Assembly: GCA_902175065.1 (NCBI GenBank) | Contig: CABIIJ010000027.1 | Span: 1-32,034 of the forward strand | Reading direction: 5' to 3' | DNA from: an uncultured Comamonas sp. | GTDB lineage: Bacteria > Pseudomonadota > Gammaproteobacteria > Burkholderiales > Burkholderiaceae_C | Length of the DNA stretch: 32,034 bases | In this document: one piece after another, positions 8,192-16,038 of the stretch | Layout: each line of letters begins with the position of its first letter | Position numbering within the stretch: position 1 is the stretch's first letter | Position numbers and translations under genes: made by a program | The notes under the pieces: generated by a model | Told to the model about the DNA's origin: nothing | What the model saw: only the letters and a program-made list of their open reading frames with translations | Database searches by the model: none

Positions 8192-9211
8192 ATGCAAAAA
8201 ACCCTCATCGCCCTGGCCTGCGCCAGCGCCAGCCTGGCCGCCAGCGCCGATCCCGTGATCCTGAAAGTGGCCCATTTTTGGCCCGCCACCGCGCTGTCGC
8301 AGCAAAAGGTGCTGGAGCCCTGGTGCGCCAAGATTGCCCAGGAGTCGAACAACACCCTGCAATGCCAGATCTACCCCTCCATGCAGCTGGGCGGCACGCC
8401 CCCGCAACTGATTCAGCAGGCGATTGACGGCGTGGCCGACATCGTCTGGACGCTGCCGGGCTACACCGCCGGGCGCTTTCCGTCGATGGAGGTGATGGAG
8501 CTGCCCTTTCTGACCAAGGACGCCGAAGGCGGCAGCCGCGCCGCCTGGGAGATTTACCAAAAATACGGCCAGAAAGACTTTGCCGGTCTCAAGGCCCTGG
8601 CCTTTCACGTACACGATCGCGGCCAGATTCACAACAACAAGCGCCCCATCACCAAGGTGGCCGACTTCAAGGGCCTGAAGATGCGCGCCCCCACGCGCCT
8701 GACCAACAAGATGATTGCCGCCCTGGGCGCCACCCCCGTGGCCATGCCCATGCCGCAGACCCCAGATGCCGTCTCCAAGGGCGTGGTCGATGGCTACGTG
8801 CTGCCCTGGGAAGTGGTGCCCACCATGAAGCTGCACGAGATGACCAAGTACCACTCGGAAATCAACCCGCCGCAGCCCGGCCTGTACACCACGCTGTTCA
8901 CCATTGCCATGAACCAGGCCAAGTACGACAGCCTGACCCCGGAGCAGAAAAAGGTGATTGATGCCAACTCGGGCGTGGACTTCTCAGCCGCCATCGGCAA
9001 AGCCTGGGATGAATCGGCCCCCGCCGCCCGCAAGCAGGCGCAAGACCGGGGCAACCAGTTCAACACCATCGGCGCGGCCGAGGTAGAGGGCTTCCAGAAA
9101 GCCACGGCCCGTGTGGCCACCGACTGGGTCAAAGAAGTCACGGCCAAGGGCTACGACGGCAAGGCCATGCTGCACGATGCCCAAACCCTGTCGGCCCAAT
9201 ACGCCAAATAA
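8192..9211 (+). CDS. TRAP transporter periplasmic solute-binding protein (DctP family)
   Basis: This 339-residue periplasmic binding protein starts with a Sec signal peptide (MQKTLIALACASASLAASA, cleavage expected before Asp20). Family motifs are FWPATALSQQKVLEPWCAKIAQESN near the N-terminus, FPSMEVMELPFL, the ligand-carboxylate region GLKMRAPTRLTNKMIAALGATPVAMPMPQ with its conserved Arg, and DGYVLPWEVV. AAGGAG precedes the start. In TRAP systems it captures an organic acid and delivers it to the DctQM membrane pair encoded next. Position inside the aromatic operon suggests that the cargo is the pathway substrate, probably an aromatic or cyclic carboxylate. An 80-bp hairpin repeat separates it from dctQ, which may set higher expression of this subunit. 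Confidence 0.95.
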   Translation: MQKTLIALACASASLAASADPVILKVAHFWPATALSQQKVLEPWCAKIAQESNNTLQCQIYPSMQLGGTPPQLIQQAIDGVADIVWTLPGYTAGRFPSMEVMELPFLTKDAEGGSRAAWEIYQKYGQKDFAGLKALAFHVHDRGQIHNNKRPITKVADFKGLKMRAPTRLTNKMIAALGATPVAMPMPQTPDAVSKGVVDGYVLPWEVVPTMKLHEMTKYHSEINPPQPGLYTTLFTIAMNQAKYDSLTPEQKKVIDANSGVDFSAAIGKAWDESAPAARKQAQDRGNQFNTIGAAEVEGFQKATARVATDWVKEVTAKGYDGKAMLHDAQTLSAQYAK

Positions 9212-9218
9212 AAAACAG

Positions 9219-9298
9219 ATAGCTTTTACCGCTTGAATTTATTGATTTTCAGCATGTTTTTGGTCTGAAGTCTTTTATTTATCAGCGGTAAAAGCTTC
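9219..9298. repeat. 80-bp dyad repeat, copy 2 (between dctP and dctQ)
   Basis: The arms AGCTTTTACCGCT (9221-9233) and AGCGGTAAAAGCT (9284-9296) are perfectly complementary. Inner TTCAGC (9248-9253) and TCTGAA (9264-9269) occupy the same offsets as in the other copies. It lies within a co-directional transporter operon. Confidence 0.88.
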
Positions 9299-9314
9299 TT
9301 TTATTGAGTATCTG

Positions 9315-9869
9315 ATGACTGAAGTTGTTCATTCCCCTGAAAGCGCTGCCACCCCAGCGGCCCCGCAGGATGCGCTGGGCCGTTTCCTGCTGGGCTGGTC
9401 CCAACTGTCTGCCCTGTGCGGCGTGGCGCTGCTGGTGGGCGTGTGCCTGCTGTGTACCTGGAGCGTGCTGGGCCGCGCCCTGTTCGACTCCCCCGTCATG
9501 GGGGATGTGGAAATCGTGCAAATCATTTGCTCGCTGGCCATTGCTTCTTTCCTGCCCTACGCGCAGATGAAGAACGCCCACGTCATCGTGGACTTTTTCA
9601 CCCACGGCGCCAGCGCCCGCACCCGCGCCGTGCTGGACACCCTGGCCGCGCTGCTGCTGGCCAGCGTCTCTGCCTGGCTGACCTGGCGCAGCCTGGTCGG
9701 TGCGCTGGATGCCTACAAGAATGGCGAGGCCTCGATGATTCTGGATTGGCCGCTGTGGTGGGCGCACATCACCATCGCGCCCGGCTTTGGCCTGCTGACG
9801 CTCACGGCCCTCTACACGGCCTGGACACTGGGCAAGAACCTGAATAACCACCAAGGGAATGCAGCATGA
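9315..9869 (+). CDS. TRAP transporter small permease subunit (DctQ family)
   Basis: This 184-residue inner-membrane protein has four hydrophobic segments, roughly at residues 28-52 (LSALCGVALLVGVCLLCTW), 70-90, 107-127 and 150-170, as expected of DctQ. The conserved DVEIVQIICSLAIASFLPYAQMKNAHVIVDFF segment is typical. Its start is preceded only by a weak GAG-type ribosome site, and the upstream spacer is filled by repeat copy 2. Its 3' end overlaps the large permease gene by four bases (ATGA), indicating translational coupling. It works with the DctM subunit to import the solute bound by the product of the 8192 gene, driven by a sodium or proton gradient. Confidence 0.94.
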   Translation: MTEVVHSPESAATPAAPQDALGRFLLGWSQLSALCGVALLVGVCLLCTWSVLGRALFDSPVMGDVEIVQIICSLAIASFLPYAQMKNAHVIVDFFTHGASARTRAVLDTLAALLLASVSAWLTWRSLVGALDAYKNGEASMILDWPLWWAHITIAPGFGLLTLTALYTAWTLGKNLNNHQGNAA

Positions 9870-11188
9870 GCGGCGTAACGATTGGCTTTCTGATGGGGGG
9901 ACTGGTGCTGGTGCTGCTGGTCATCCGCGTCCACATTGCAGTGGCGATGCTGCTGGCCGGGGGCATTGGCTACGCCCTGGTGGCGGGCATTGACCCGCTG
10001 TTCAACTACGCCAAAACCATGGCATTTGCCCGCTATTCGGTCTATGACCTGTCGGTGGTGCCACTGTTTTTACTGATGGGCAATCTGGCCTCGCGCGGCG
10101 GGCTGTCGCGGCGGCTGTTCCAGGCCACGAATGCCTTTTTGGGCCACTACCGGGGCGGTGTGGCCATGAGTGCGGTGGGGGCTTGCGCCGGCTTTGGGGC
10201 CATCTGCGGCTCTTCGCTGGCCACGGCGGCCACCATGGGGCAGGTGGCCCTGCCCGAGCTGCGCCGCTACAACTATTCGCCCGCACTGGCCACCGGCGCA
10301 CTGGCGGCCGGCGGCACCCTGGGGGTGCTGATTCCGCCCTCGGTGGTGCTGGTGATCTACGCCGTGCTGGCCGAGCAGAACGTGGCCGCCATGTTCATCG
10401 CCGCCCTGCTGCCGGGCCTGCTGGCCCTGAGCGGCTACATGATCGCCATCATGATTTATGTGCGCCTCTCGCCGGGCAGCGGCCCAGCTGCGCCACGCAT
10501 GAACTGGAGCGAGCGCCTGCACACCCTGCGCGAGGTCTGGCCGATTGTGGCGATTTTTGTCACCGTGATCGGCGGCATCTACGGCGGCATCTTCACCCCG
10601 ACCGAGGCCGCCGCCATCGGCACCATGGCCACCGGCGCACTGGCCCTGCTCATGCGCGAGCTGACCTGGCAAGGGATCTTGGATGCCGCACTGGACACGG
10701 CATCGGCCACCGCCATGATCTTTTTGATTTTGCTGGGCGCGGATTTGCTCAACGCTTTCTTTGCCATCTCGCAAATGCCCGTGGCCGCAGCGCAGTGGGT
10801 GCTCAGCGCCGACCTGCCGCCCATGATGGTGCTGGTGGGCATTGTGCTGATCTACCTGGTGCTGGGCTGCGTGATGGACAGCCTGTCCATGCTGCTGCTG
10901 ACCATTCCCATCTTTTTGCCCATCGTGCTGGGGCTGGACTTTTGGGGACTGGGCCAGACAGACAAGGCCATCTGGTTCGGCATCCTGGCGCTGATGGTGG
11001 TGGAGATTGGTCTGATCACCCCGCCCGTGGGCATGAACCTGTTCATCATCAACAGCTTGGCCAAAGATGTGCCGATGAAAGAAACCTACAAAGGCACGCT
11101 GCCCTTCATCGCCTCGGACATCGTGCGCACAGCCATCTTGATGCTGGTGCCGGGGATGTCGCTGTGGCTGGTGCATGCGCTCAATTGA
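9866..11188 (+). CDS. TRAP transporter large permease subunit (DctM family)
   Basis: This 440-residue polytopic inner-membrane protein is the ion-coupled channel subunit of the TRAP system. Family features include VVPLFLLMGNLASRGGLSRRLFQATNAFLGHYRGGVAMSAVGACAGFGAICGSS, the ATGALAAGGTLGVLIPPSVVLVIYAVL stretch, GGIYGGIFTPTEAAAIG, and the C-terminal GLITPPVGMNLFIIN. It starts within the last codons of dctQ (ATGA overlap). The gene is intact and of normal length, followed 22 bases after its stop by maiA. The substrate of the complex is not readable from the permease. Confidence 0.96.
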   Translation: MSGVTIGFLMGGLVLVLLVIRVHIAVAMLLAGGIGYALVAGIDPLFNYAKTMAFARYSVYDLSVVPLFLLMGNLASRGGLSRRLFQATNAFLGHYRGGVAMSAVGACAGFGAICGSSLATAATMGQVALPELRRYNYSPALATGALAAGGTLGVLIPPSVVLVIYAVLAEQNVAAMFIAALLPGLLALSGYMIAIMIYVRLSPGSGPAAPRMNWSERLHTLREVWPIVAIFVTVIGGIYGGIFTPTEAAAIGTMATGALALLMRELTWQGILDAALDTASATAMIFLILLGADLLNAFFAISQMPVAAAQWVLSADLPPMMVLVGIVLIYLVLGCVMDSLSMLLLTIPIFLPIVLGLDFWGLGQTDKAIWFGILALMVVEIGLITPPVGMNLFIINSLAKDVPMKETYKGTLPFIASDIVRTAILMLVPGMSLWLVHALN

Positions 11189-11210
11189 CCTTGAAGGACA
11201 CCTGCCCGAT

Positions 11211-11879
11211 ATGCTCACGCTCTACACCTACTTTCGCAGCTCTGCCGCCTACCGGGTGCGCATCGCCCTGGGGCTAAAGGGGCTGCCCTACGACAGCCAC
11301 GCCGTCCATCTGGTCAAGGACGGCGGCCAACAGCACACCAGCGCCTACCGGGCCCTCAACCCACAGGCCCTGGTGCCCAGTCTGCAAACGGCCACGGCAT
11401 CAACAGACGGCAGCGCCACCCTCACCCAATCGCTGGCCATCATGGAGTACCTGGAAGAAGCCTACCCCCAGGCCCCCGCTCTGCTGCCTGCCGACTTGGT
11501 GGGCCGCGCCCGGGTGCGGGCCCTGGCCCAGGTGGTGGCCTGCGAAATCCACCCGCTGAACAACCTGCGCGTGCTGCGCTACCTCACCCAGGACATGGGC
11601 CTGAGCAGCCAGCAAAAAGATGCGTGGTATGCCCACTGGATCGCCCTGGGCCTGGGCGCGCTGGAGGAGATGCTGGCCACCAGCAGCGCCACCGGCCAGT
11701 TTTGCCACGGCGACAGCCCCAGCCTGGCCGATTGCTGCCTGGTGCCGCAAGTGTTCAACGCCCGGCGCTTTGGCTGCCCCACCCAGGGCTATCCCACCAT
11801 TGAGCGCATCGTGGCCACCTGCGAGCAATTGCCCGCTTTTGCCCAAGCCGCGCCGGGGCAGCAGCCGGACGCGGAATAA
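11211..11879 (+). CDS. maiA: Maleylacetoacetate (or maleylpyruvate) isomerase, zeta-class GST
   Basis: This 222-residue glutathione S-transferase-like isomerase has an N-terminal thioredoxin fold with LYTYFRSSAAYRVRIALGLKGLPY (the family SSxxxRVRIAL motif, Ser10-Ser11), NPQALVPSL with the cis-Pro, and LTQSLAIMEYLEE with the glutathione-contacting QS. The C-terminal helical domain contains EIHPLNNLRVLRYL, diagnostic of maleylacetoacetate isomerase, and GDSPSLADCCLVPQVFNARRF. ATG 11211 is chosen because AAGGA lies at 11194-11198 and the protein then begins exactly at the GST fold. It converts a cis (maleyl) ring-cleavage product to its trans (fumaryl) isomer for the FAH-family hydrolase encoded upstream. 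Which acid is used (acetoacetate or pyruvate type) cannot be told here. Confidence 0.93.
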   Translation: MLTLYTYFRSSAAYRVRIALGLKGLPYDSHAVHLVKDGGQQHTSAYRALNPQALVPSLQTATASTDGSATLTQSLAIMEYLEEAYPQAPALLPADLVGRARVRALAQVVACEIHPLNNLRVLRYLTQDMGLSSQQKDAWYAHWIALGLGALEEMLATSSATGQFCHGDSPSLADCCLVPQVFNARRFGCPTQGYPTIERIVATCEQLPAFAQAAPGQQPDAE

Positions 11880-11881
11880 AA

Positions 11882-11897
11882 GAGCGCCTTGGCGCTC
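11882..11897 (+). terminator. Short hairpin at the end of the catabolic operon
   Basis: GAGCGC-CTTG-GCGCTC is a perfect 6-bp stem with a four-base loop, two bases after the maiA stop. The following bases (CTTGCCCGTTTCC) form only a poor T tract, so it is a weak terminator at best. Confidence 0.4.
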
Positions 11898-11929
11898 CTT
11901 GCCCGTTTCCCTGCCGCCAGAATGCTGCC

Positions 11930-13150
11930 ATGCGCACCCCTTCCGCCCCTGCTGCTGCCGAATCGGGCATCACCATCCTCGTGCTGGCACTGCTGCTAAG
12001 CATCCAGCCCGTCACCACCGACCTGTACCTACCCGCCCTGCCCACGCTGACCTACGCCCTGGGGGCCAGCGTGACGCAGGGGCAGCTCACTTTGAGCGCC
12101 CTGCTGCTGGCCTTTGGCTGCTCCCAGCTTTTCTGGGGGCCGCTGTCCGACCGCTGGGGCCGCAGGCCCATTTTGCTGGCCGGACTGCTGCTGTACACCC
12201 TGGCCTCCATCGGCAATACCCTGGCGGCCAGCATGGATCTGCTCATCCTGTGGCGCACCCTGCAAGGGGTGGCCATGGGCGCGGTGGTGATGTGCGGACG
12301 GGCCATCGTGCGCGACCTGTACACCCCCGTGGCCGGGGCGCGGGCCATGTCCAAGGCGCTGACCGGCCTGGGCGTGGTGGCCTGCCTGTGCGCCCCCATC
12401 GGCGGCTGGCTGGCCGATGCGCTGGGCTGGCGCTCTGCCCTGCTGGCGCTGACCGCCTACGCCCTGCTCACCCTGGCCATGGTGTGGCGGCACCTGCCCG
12501 AATCCCTGCCCCGGCCCAACCCGCAGGCGCTGCGCCCGGCCATCTTGCTGCGCACCTGGGGCCGGGTGCTGCGCCACCCCACCTTCTGGGCCTATTCGCT
12601 GCTGACCACGGCCTCCTACGGCGGGTTGTTCGTCTTCCTGGCCTCGTCCTCCTTCATCTTCATTGAAGTGCTGGGGCTGGAGCGCACCCGCTACGGCGTA
12701 GTGCTGTTTTCCACCGGCGTGGCCTATTTCGCCGGCACCTTTTTGTGCAGGGCGCTCATGGCCCGCTTCGGCCTCACGCGCACGGTGGCCATGGGTGGGC
12801 TGCTCAGCGTCAGCGGCGGCGGCCTGGTCATGGCGGTGGCCGCCGCGGGCTGGCATACGCCGCTGGCCCTGTTGCCGCCGTTTTACCTGTTCATGCTGGG
12901 CCACGGCATCCACCAGCCCTGTGGGCAATCGGGCTGCGTGGCACCGTTTCCGGACGCAGCCGGCGTGGCCTCGGCCTTCAACGGGTTCATGATGATGTTG
13001 GTGGCCTTTGCCACCGGGGCCTGGGTCAGTGCCCAGCTCAACGGCACAGTCTGGCCACTGGTGCAGGGCGTGGGGCTGTTTTCTGTGCTGCTGGGCGCAA
13101 TTGCTTGGGGATTGGTGCAAAAATTCGGCCATCCCGATGCCAATACTTGA
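11930..13150 (+). CDS. Bcr/CflA-family multidrug efflux MFS transporter
   Basis: This 406-residue, twelve-helix major facilitator of the drug:proton antiporter-1 group is an inner-membrane exporter. The signature of the Bcr/CflA branch is [13 protein letters not shown] in helix 1, motif A is [14 protein letters not shown], the helix-4 region is [21 protein letters not shown], and the helix-5 antiporter motif region is [23 protein letters not shown] 11930 has no strong ribosome site. The stop codon lies 14 bases inside the miaA reading frame, so the two are translationally linked although functionally unrelated. The substrate is unpredictable; family members export bicyclomycin, chloramphenicol, sulfonamides or dipeptides. 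Confidence 0.92.
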   Translation: MRTPSAPAAAESGITILVLALLLSIQPVTTDLYLPALPTLTYALGASVTQGQLTLSALLLAFGCSQLFWGPLSDRWGRRPILLAGLLLYTLASIGNTLAASMDLLILWRTLQGVAMGAVVMCGRAIVRDLYTPVAGARAMSKALTGLGVVACLCAPIGGWLADALGWRSALLALTAYALLTLAMVWRHLPESLPRPNPQALRPAILLRTWGRVLRHPTFWAYSLLTTASYGGLFVFLASSSFIFIEVLGLERTRYGVVLFSTGVAYFAGTFLCRALMARFGLTRTVAMGGLLSVSGGGLVMAVAAAGWHTPLALLPPFYLFMLGHGIHQPCGQSGCVAPFPDAAGVASAFNGFMMMLVAFATGAWVSAQLNGTVWPLVQGVGLFSVLLGAIAWGLVQKFGHPDANT

Positions 13151-14153
13151 ACCCTCCCCCCCCTCTTGCGCCCTCGCCCTGCCCTGCCTGGCCATTGCCG
13201 GCCCCACCGCCAGCGGCAAAACCGCCGCCGCCCTGGCCCTGGCCGCCGCCCTGGCGGCACGCGGGCAGGCCTGCGAGATCATCAGCGTTGATTCCGCCCT
13301 GGTCTATCGCGGCATGGACATTGGCACCGCCAAGCCCACGGCCGAAGAATTGGCCCAGGTGCCGCACCACCTGATCGACCTCCTCGACCCGCTGCAGTCC
13401 TACAGCGCCGCCGATTTTGTGCGCGATGCCACCGCGCTGATCGCCGCCATCCGCCAGCGCCACGCTATACCGCTGCTGGTGGGCGGCACCATGCTCTACT
13501 TCAAAGCCCTGATGGACGGCCTGGACGATATGCCCACTGCCGATCCTGCCGTGCGCCAGCGCCTGGATGCCGAGGCCGCTGCCATTGGCTGGCCCGCGAT
13601 GCACGCCCGGCTGGCCCAGGTCGATCCGGTCACCGCCGCCCGCCTGGCCCCCAACGACAGCCAACGCATCCAGCGGGCCCTGGAAGTGTGGGAGCGCACC
13701 GGCCAGCCTTTGTCGGCTTTTCATAAATCAAAAACCAGAGCTGTAACCGCAAGCCCCATCAGCGAAAACGGCTTTTTTTCTTTAGAACCTGAAAACCGCA
13801 CCTGGCTGCACGAGCGCATTGCCCAGCGCTTTGATGCCATGCTGGCCGAGGGCTTTTTGCAGGAGATGCAGCAGCTGCGCCAGCGCGGTGATTTGCACCT
13901 GGATTTGCCCAGCATGCGCTGCGTGGGCTACCGCCAAGCCTGGGAGGCGCTGGACAGCGCAGCCGCCCACCACCAATCCGTGGACATGCCCAGCCTGCGC
14001 GAAAAAGGCATTGCCGCCACGCGCCAGCTGGCCAAGCGCCAAATCACCTGGCTGCGCAGCATGCCCCGGCGCCAGGCCATCGCCTGCGACGCGCCGGGGG
14101 CCGAGCAGCAACTGGTGCAGGCCGCGCTGGCCCTGGTGCCGCGACCGGGCTGA
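13137..14153 (+). CDS. miaA: tRNA dimethylallyltransferase
   Basis: Transfers the dimethylallyl group to A37 of tRNAs reading UNN codons. The 338-residue protein has the P-loop GPTASGKT at 22-29, the catalytic Asp52 in [19 protein letters not shown], the [16 protein letters not shown] motif, and the C-terminal [13 protein letters not shown] with [10 protein letters not shown]. The start at ATG 13137 gives a normal N-terminus and a 14-base overlap with the upstream transporter. Around residues 199-216 the linker before [21 protein letters not shown] is an AT-richer stretch ([19 protein letters not shown]) whose DNA resembles half of the window's 80-bp repeat. A bidirectional terminator follows. 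Confidence 0.97.
   Translation: MPILEPSPPSCALALPCLAIAGPTASGKTAAALALAAALAARGQACEIISVDSALVYRGMDIGTAKPTAEELAQVPHHLIDLLDPLQSYSAADFVRDATALIAAIRQRHAIPLLVGGTMLYFKALMDGLDDMPTADPAVRQRLDAEAAAIGWPAMHARLAQVDPVTAARLAPNDSQRIQRALEVWERTGQPLSAFHKSKTRAVTASPISENGFFSLEPENRTWLHERIAQRFDAMLAEGFLQEMQQLRQRGDLHLDLPSMRCVGYRQAWEALDSAAAHHQSVDMPSLREKGIAATRQLAKRQITWLRSMPRRQAIACDAPGAEQQLVQAALALVPRPG
13737..13775. repeat. Possible degenerate repeat fragment inside miaA
   Basis: AGAGCTGTAACCGC (13737-13750) resembles the left arm of the 80-bp family (AGAGCTGCTACCGCT in copy 4), and ATCAGCGAAAACGGCT (13758-13773) resembles the right arm (ATCAGCGGTAAAAGCT in copy 2). The spacer is much shorter than in the intact copies and the internal TCTGAA is missing, so the relationship is tentative. 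Confidence 0.3.
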
Positions 14154-14177
14154 TCGGGTCAGACAGCCAAAAACAAA

Positions 14178-14204
14178 AAAGGGGCGTTCACCGAACGCCC
14201 CTTT
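14178..14204. terminator. Bidirectional terminator between miaA and bfr
   Basis: The perfect 11-bp arms AAAGGGGCGTT / AACGCCCCTTT with a 5-base loop are A-rich on the left and T-rich on the right. It sits between convergent genes and serves both strands. Confidence 0.85.
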
Positions 14205-14224
14205 GCATTGCCACCGCCGCCGAA

Positions 14225-14689
14225 TCACATCTGGCTTTGCAGGTAATTCTGCAAACCCACCTTCTGGATCAGGCCCAGTTGTTTTTCCAGCCAGTAGGCG
14301 TGGTCTTCCTCGGTATCGCGCAGTTGCAGCAGCAGCATGTCGCGGCTCACGTAGTCGCCGTGCTGCTCGCACAGGGCCATTCCCTTGCGCAGCGCCGCAC
14401 GCACTTCGTATTCCGTGTCCAGGTCTTTTTGCAGCATTTCGGGCACGGTTTCGCCGGGGGTGAAGGCATTGGGGCGCATGTCGGGGCGGCCCCCCAGCAT
14501 CAGGATGCGGCGCAGGATGGCGTCGGCGTGCTGGGTTTCTTCCTGCATCTCATGGTCGAGGCGCGTGAACAGCTTGGTAAAACCCTGGTCTTCATACGTG
14601 CGCGAGTGGGCAAAGTATTGATCCCGGGCAGCCAGCTCGCCGCGCAGCAGGTGGTTCAGGTAGTCGATGACTTCGGGATGGCCTTGCAT
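14225..14689 (-). CDS. bfr: Bacterioferritin subunit without the haem-ligand Met52
   Basis: This 154-residue iron-storage protein forms cytoplasmic 24-mers. I chose ATG 14689 ([26 protein letters not shown]) because it reproduces the E. coli Bfr N-terminus residue for residue; a longer reading frame upstream adds an unrelated Gly/Arg stretch. All six ferroxidase-centre ligands are present: Glu18, Glu51, His54, Glu93 (equivalent to 94), Glu127 and His130. The C-terminal [17 protein letters not shown] is typical. Position 52, the Met that binds haem between subunits, is Thr (QEETQHAD instead of DEMKHAD), so this subunit should not bind haem by itself, like the haem-free partner in two-subunit Bfr systems. 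It is a monocistronic gene. Confidence 0.95.
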   Translation of the reverse strand: MQGHPEVIDYLNHLLRGELAARDQYFAHSRTYEDQGFTKLFTRLDHEMQEETQHADAILRRILMLGGRPDMRPNAFTPGETVPEMLQKDLDTEYEVRAALRKGMALCEQHGDYVSRDMLLLQLRDTEEDHAYWLEKQLGLIQKVGLQNYLQSQM

Positions 14690-14751
14690 ATTGCTTGTTC
14701 TCGGTAAAGGAAAGCCCCGAGTATCCTGCCTCGCACCGCCCCCCACGCCCG

Positions 14752-15780
14752 TCAGTACCCAATTCCCGAGTGCCTGCGGTCTGGATGCGGGACGTAAGCA
14801 GAGGCATTCGCATCATCCGGCCACACCGCTTTGCGCAAAGAACCAGCTTTTGAACCGGCCCAGGGCATCGTCGCTCGCCTTGTCCTCGCGGTAGGCAAAG
14901 TAGTGCGCGATTCCTCCAGCACCAGTTCCTGCGCCACGGGCCGGGTCAGCTGGCCTTTGTCGATGAGCGGGCTGACCAGATGGTCGAACCCCAGCGCCAC
15001 GCCCTGGCCGCTCAAGACCATCTGGATCAGCAGGTTGTAGTCATTGGCGTTGAAGTAATGCGCGCCGTTCTTGAGGCGGTCTTCGATGTCCAGGCGGTGC
15101 ACGGCCAGCCACACGCTCCAGTCCACATGCTCGGCCACCTGAGAGCGGCCATAGGGGCTGAGGTTGAGCAGCACGCCATTGCGCAGTGCTTCCAGGCTGG
15201 CGATTTCGGGGTGCTCGCTCAGGTACTGCGGCGTGCAGACCGGATAGATGCGGTCGTGGAACAGCGGCACGCTGGCGTAGCCATCGCGCAGGCGCGACAT
15301 CTTGGTGATGAAGATGTCCGGCTGCAGGCCCGGCTCCAGCGACAGGAAGTTCTGCGTGGTGACCAGATCGAGGTCGATGTCCGGGTTGGCGCTGAAAAAG
15401 CTGGGCAGCCGGTGCGCCATCCATAGCGCCGAGAACGCAGGCGAGCAGCACAGCGACAGCGTGCGCCGGGCGTTGCTGCCGTAGTCCTTGCGGATGCGCG
15501 TCGCCGCCTGGGCGATGTTGAGAAAGGACAGCTGCGCCGCATCGAAAAAGATGGAGCCAGCCGTGGTCAGCCGCACCGAGCGCCCTGTGCGCTCGAACAG
15601 GACGGTGCCCAGATGCTCCTCCAGCTCGCGGATCTGGCGGCTGATGGCGGCCTGGGTCACGCACAGGGTTTCAGCAGCACGGGTGAAGCTCTGGTAACGC
15701 GCGGCGGCGACAAAGCAGCGCACGGCCCGCAGCGAGGGCATTTTGAGCAACGTCTGGTCGGAGGCGGTGGGATTATTCAT
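14752..15780 (-). pseudogene. LysR-family (GcvA-like) regulator with frameshifted C-terminus
   Basis: An intact N-terminal HTH (LRAVRCFVAAARYQSFTRAAETLCVTQAAISRQIRELEEHLG) and most of the effector domain are present. After ...RPVAQELVLEESR the open frame continues with low-complexity TTLPTARTRRATMPW... to 14752. One base offset gives YFAYREDKASDDALGRF, then KSWFFAQSGVAG and a TGA at 14813-14815, exactly the ending expected of GcvA-type LysR proteins. A single base is therefore missing near 14902-14908 (SRHYFAYRED would be restored). It is either a real -1 frameshift or a sequence error; the protein might still work because only the last ~30 residues are changed. It is divergent from the amine/aldehyde operon at 16039 and probably regulates it. 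Confidence 0.85.
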
Positions 15781-15835
15781 AACACCAGGTTATCAATTCA
15801 TGGCCGGAAATGTTAATTGTGCGGTGTTTTGAGAA

Positions 15836-15876
15836 TACCTAGACTTCATCCGCCTGTAAAAGACATTATCTAGGTA
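15836..15876. promoter_or_regulatory. Inverted repeat TACCTAGA/TCTAGGTA in the LysR-operon spacer
   Basis: TACCTAGA at 15836-15843 and TCTAGGTA at 15869-15876 are exact inverted copies with a 25-base gap. They lie in the 258-bp AT-rich region between the divergent LysR gene and the operon at 16039, suiting a LysR operator. Further small palindromes (TTTCATGAAA, ATTTGCAAAT) occur nearer to 16039. I matched no known consensus. Confidence 0.4.
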
Positions 15877-16038
15877 ATAACCCTAGTAAAAAGAGATTCT
15901 GATTTATATCCATCCATTCTGGTGTGGAGGGATGATTTTTGCCCTATTAAAAACGGGATATTCAAATCCCTGGGTGAGATTTCATGAAAACGCTGTTTTT
16001 GCATGGCATTTGCAAATCGTAAAGCAATAGGGGACTGA

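Noticed and set aside
3472-11879. Assignment to the classical gentisate or homogentisate pathway
   Set aside because: No cupin-type dioxygenase gene is present in the cluster, so I do not name a specific pathway.
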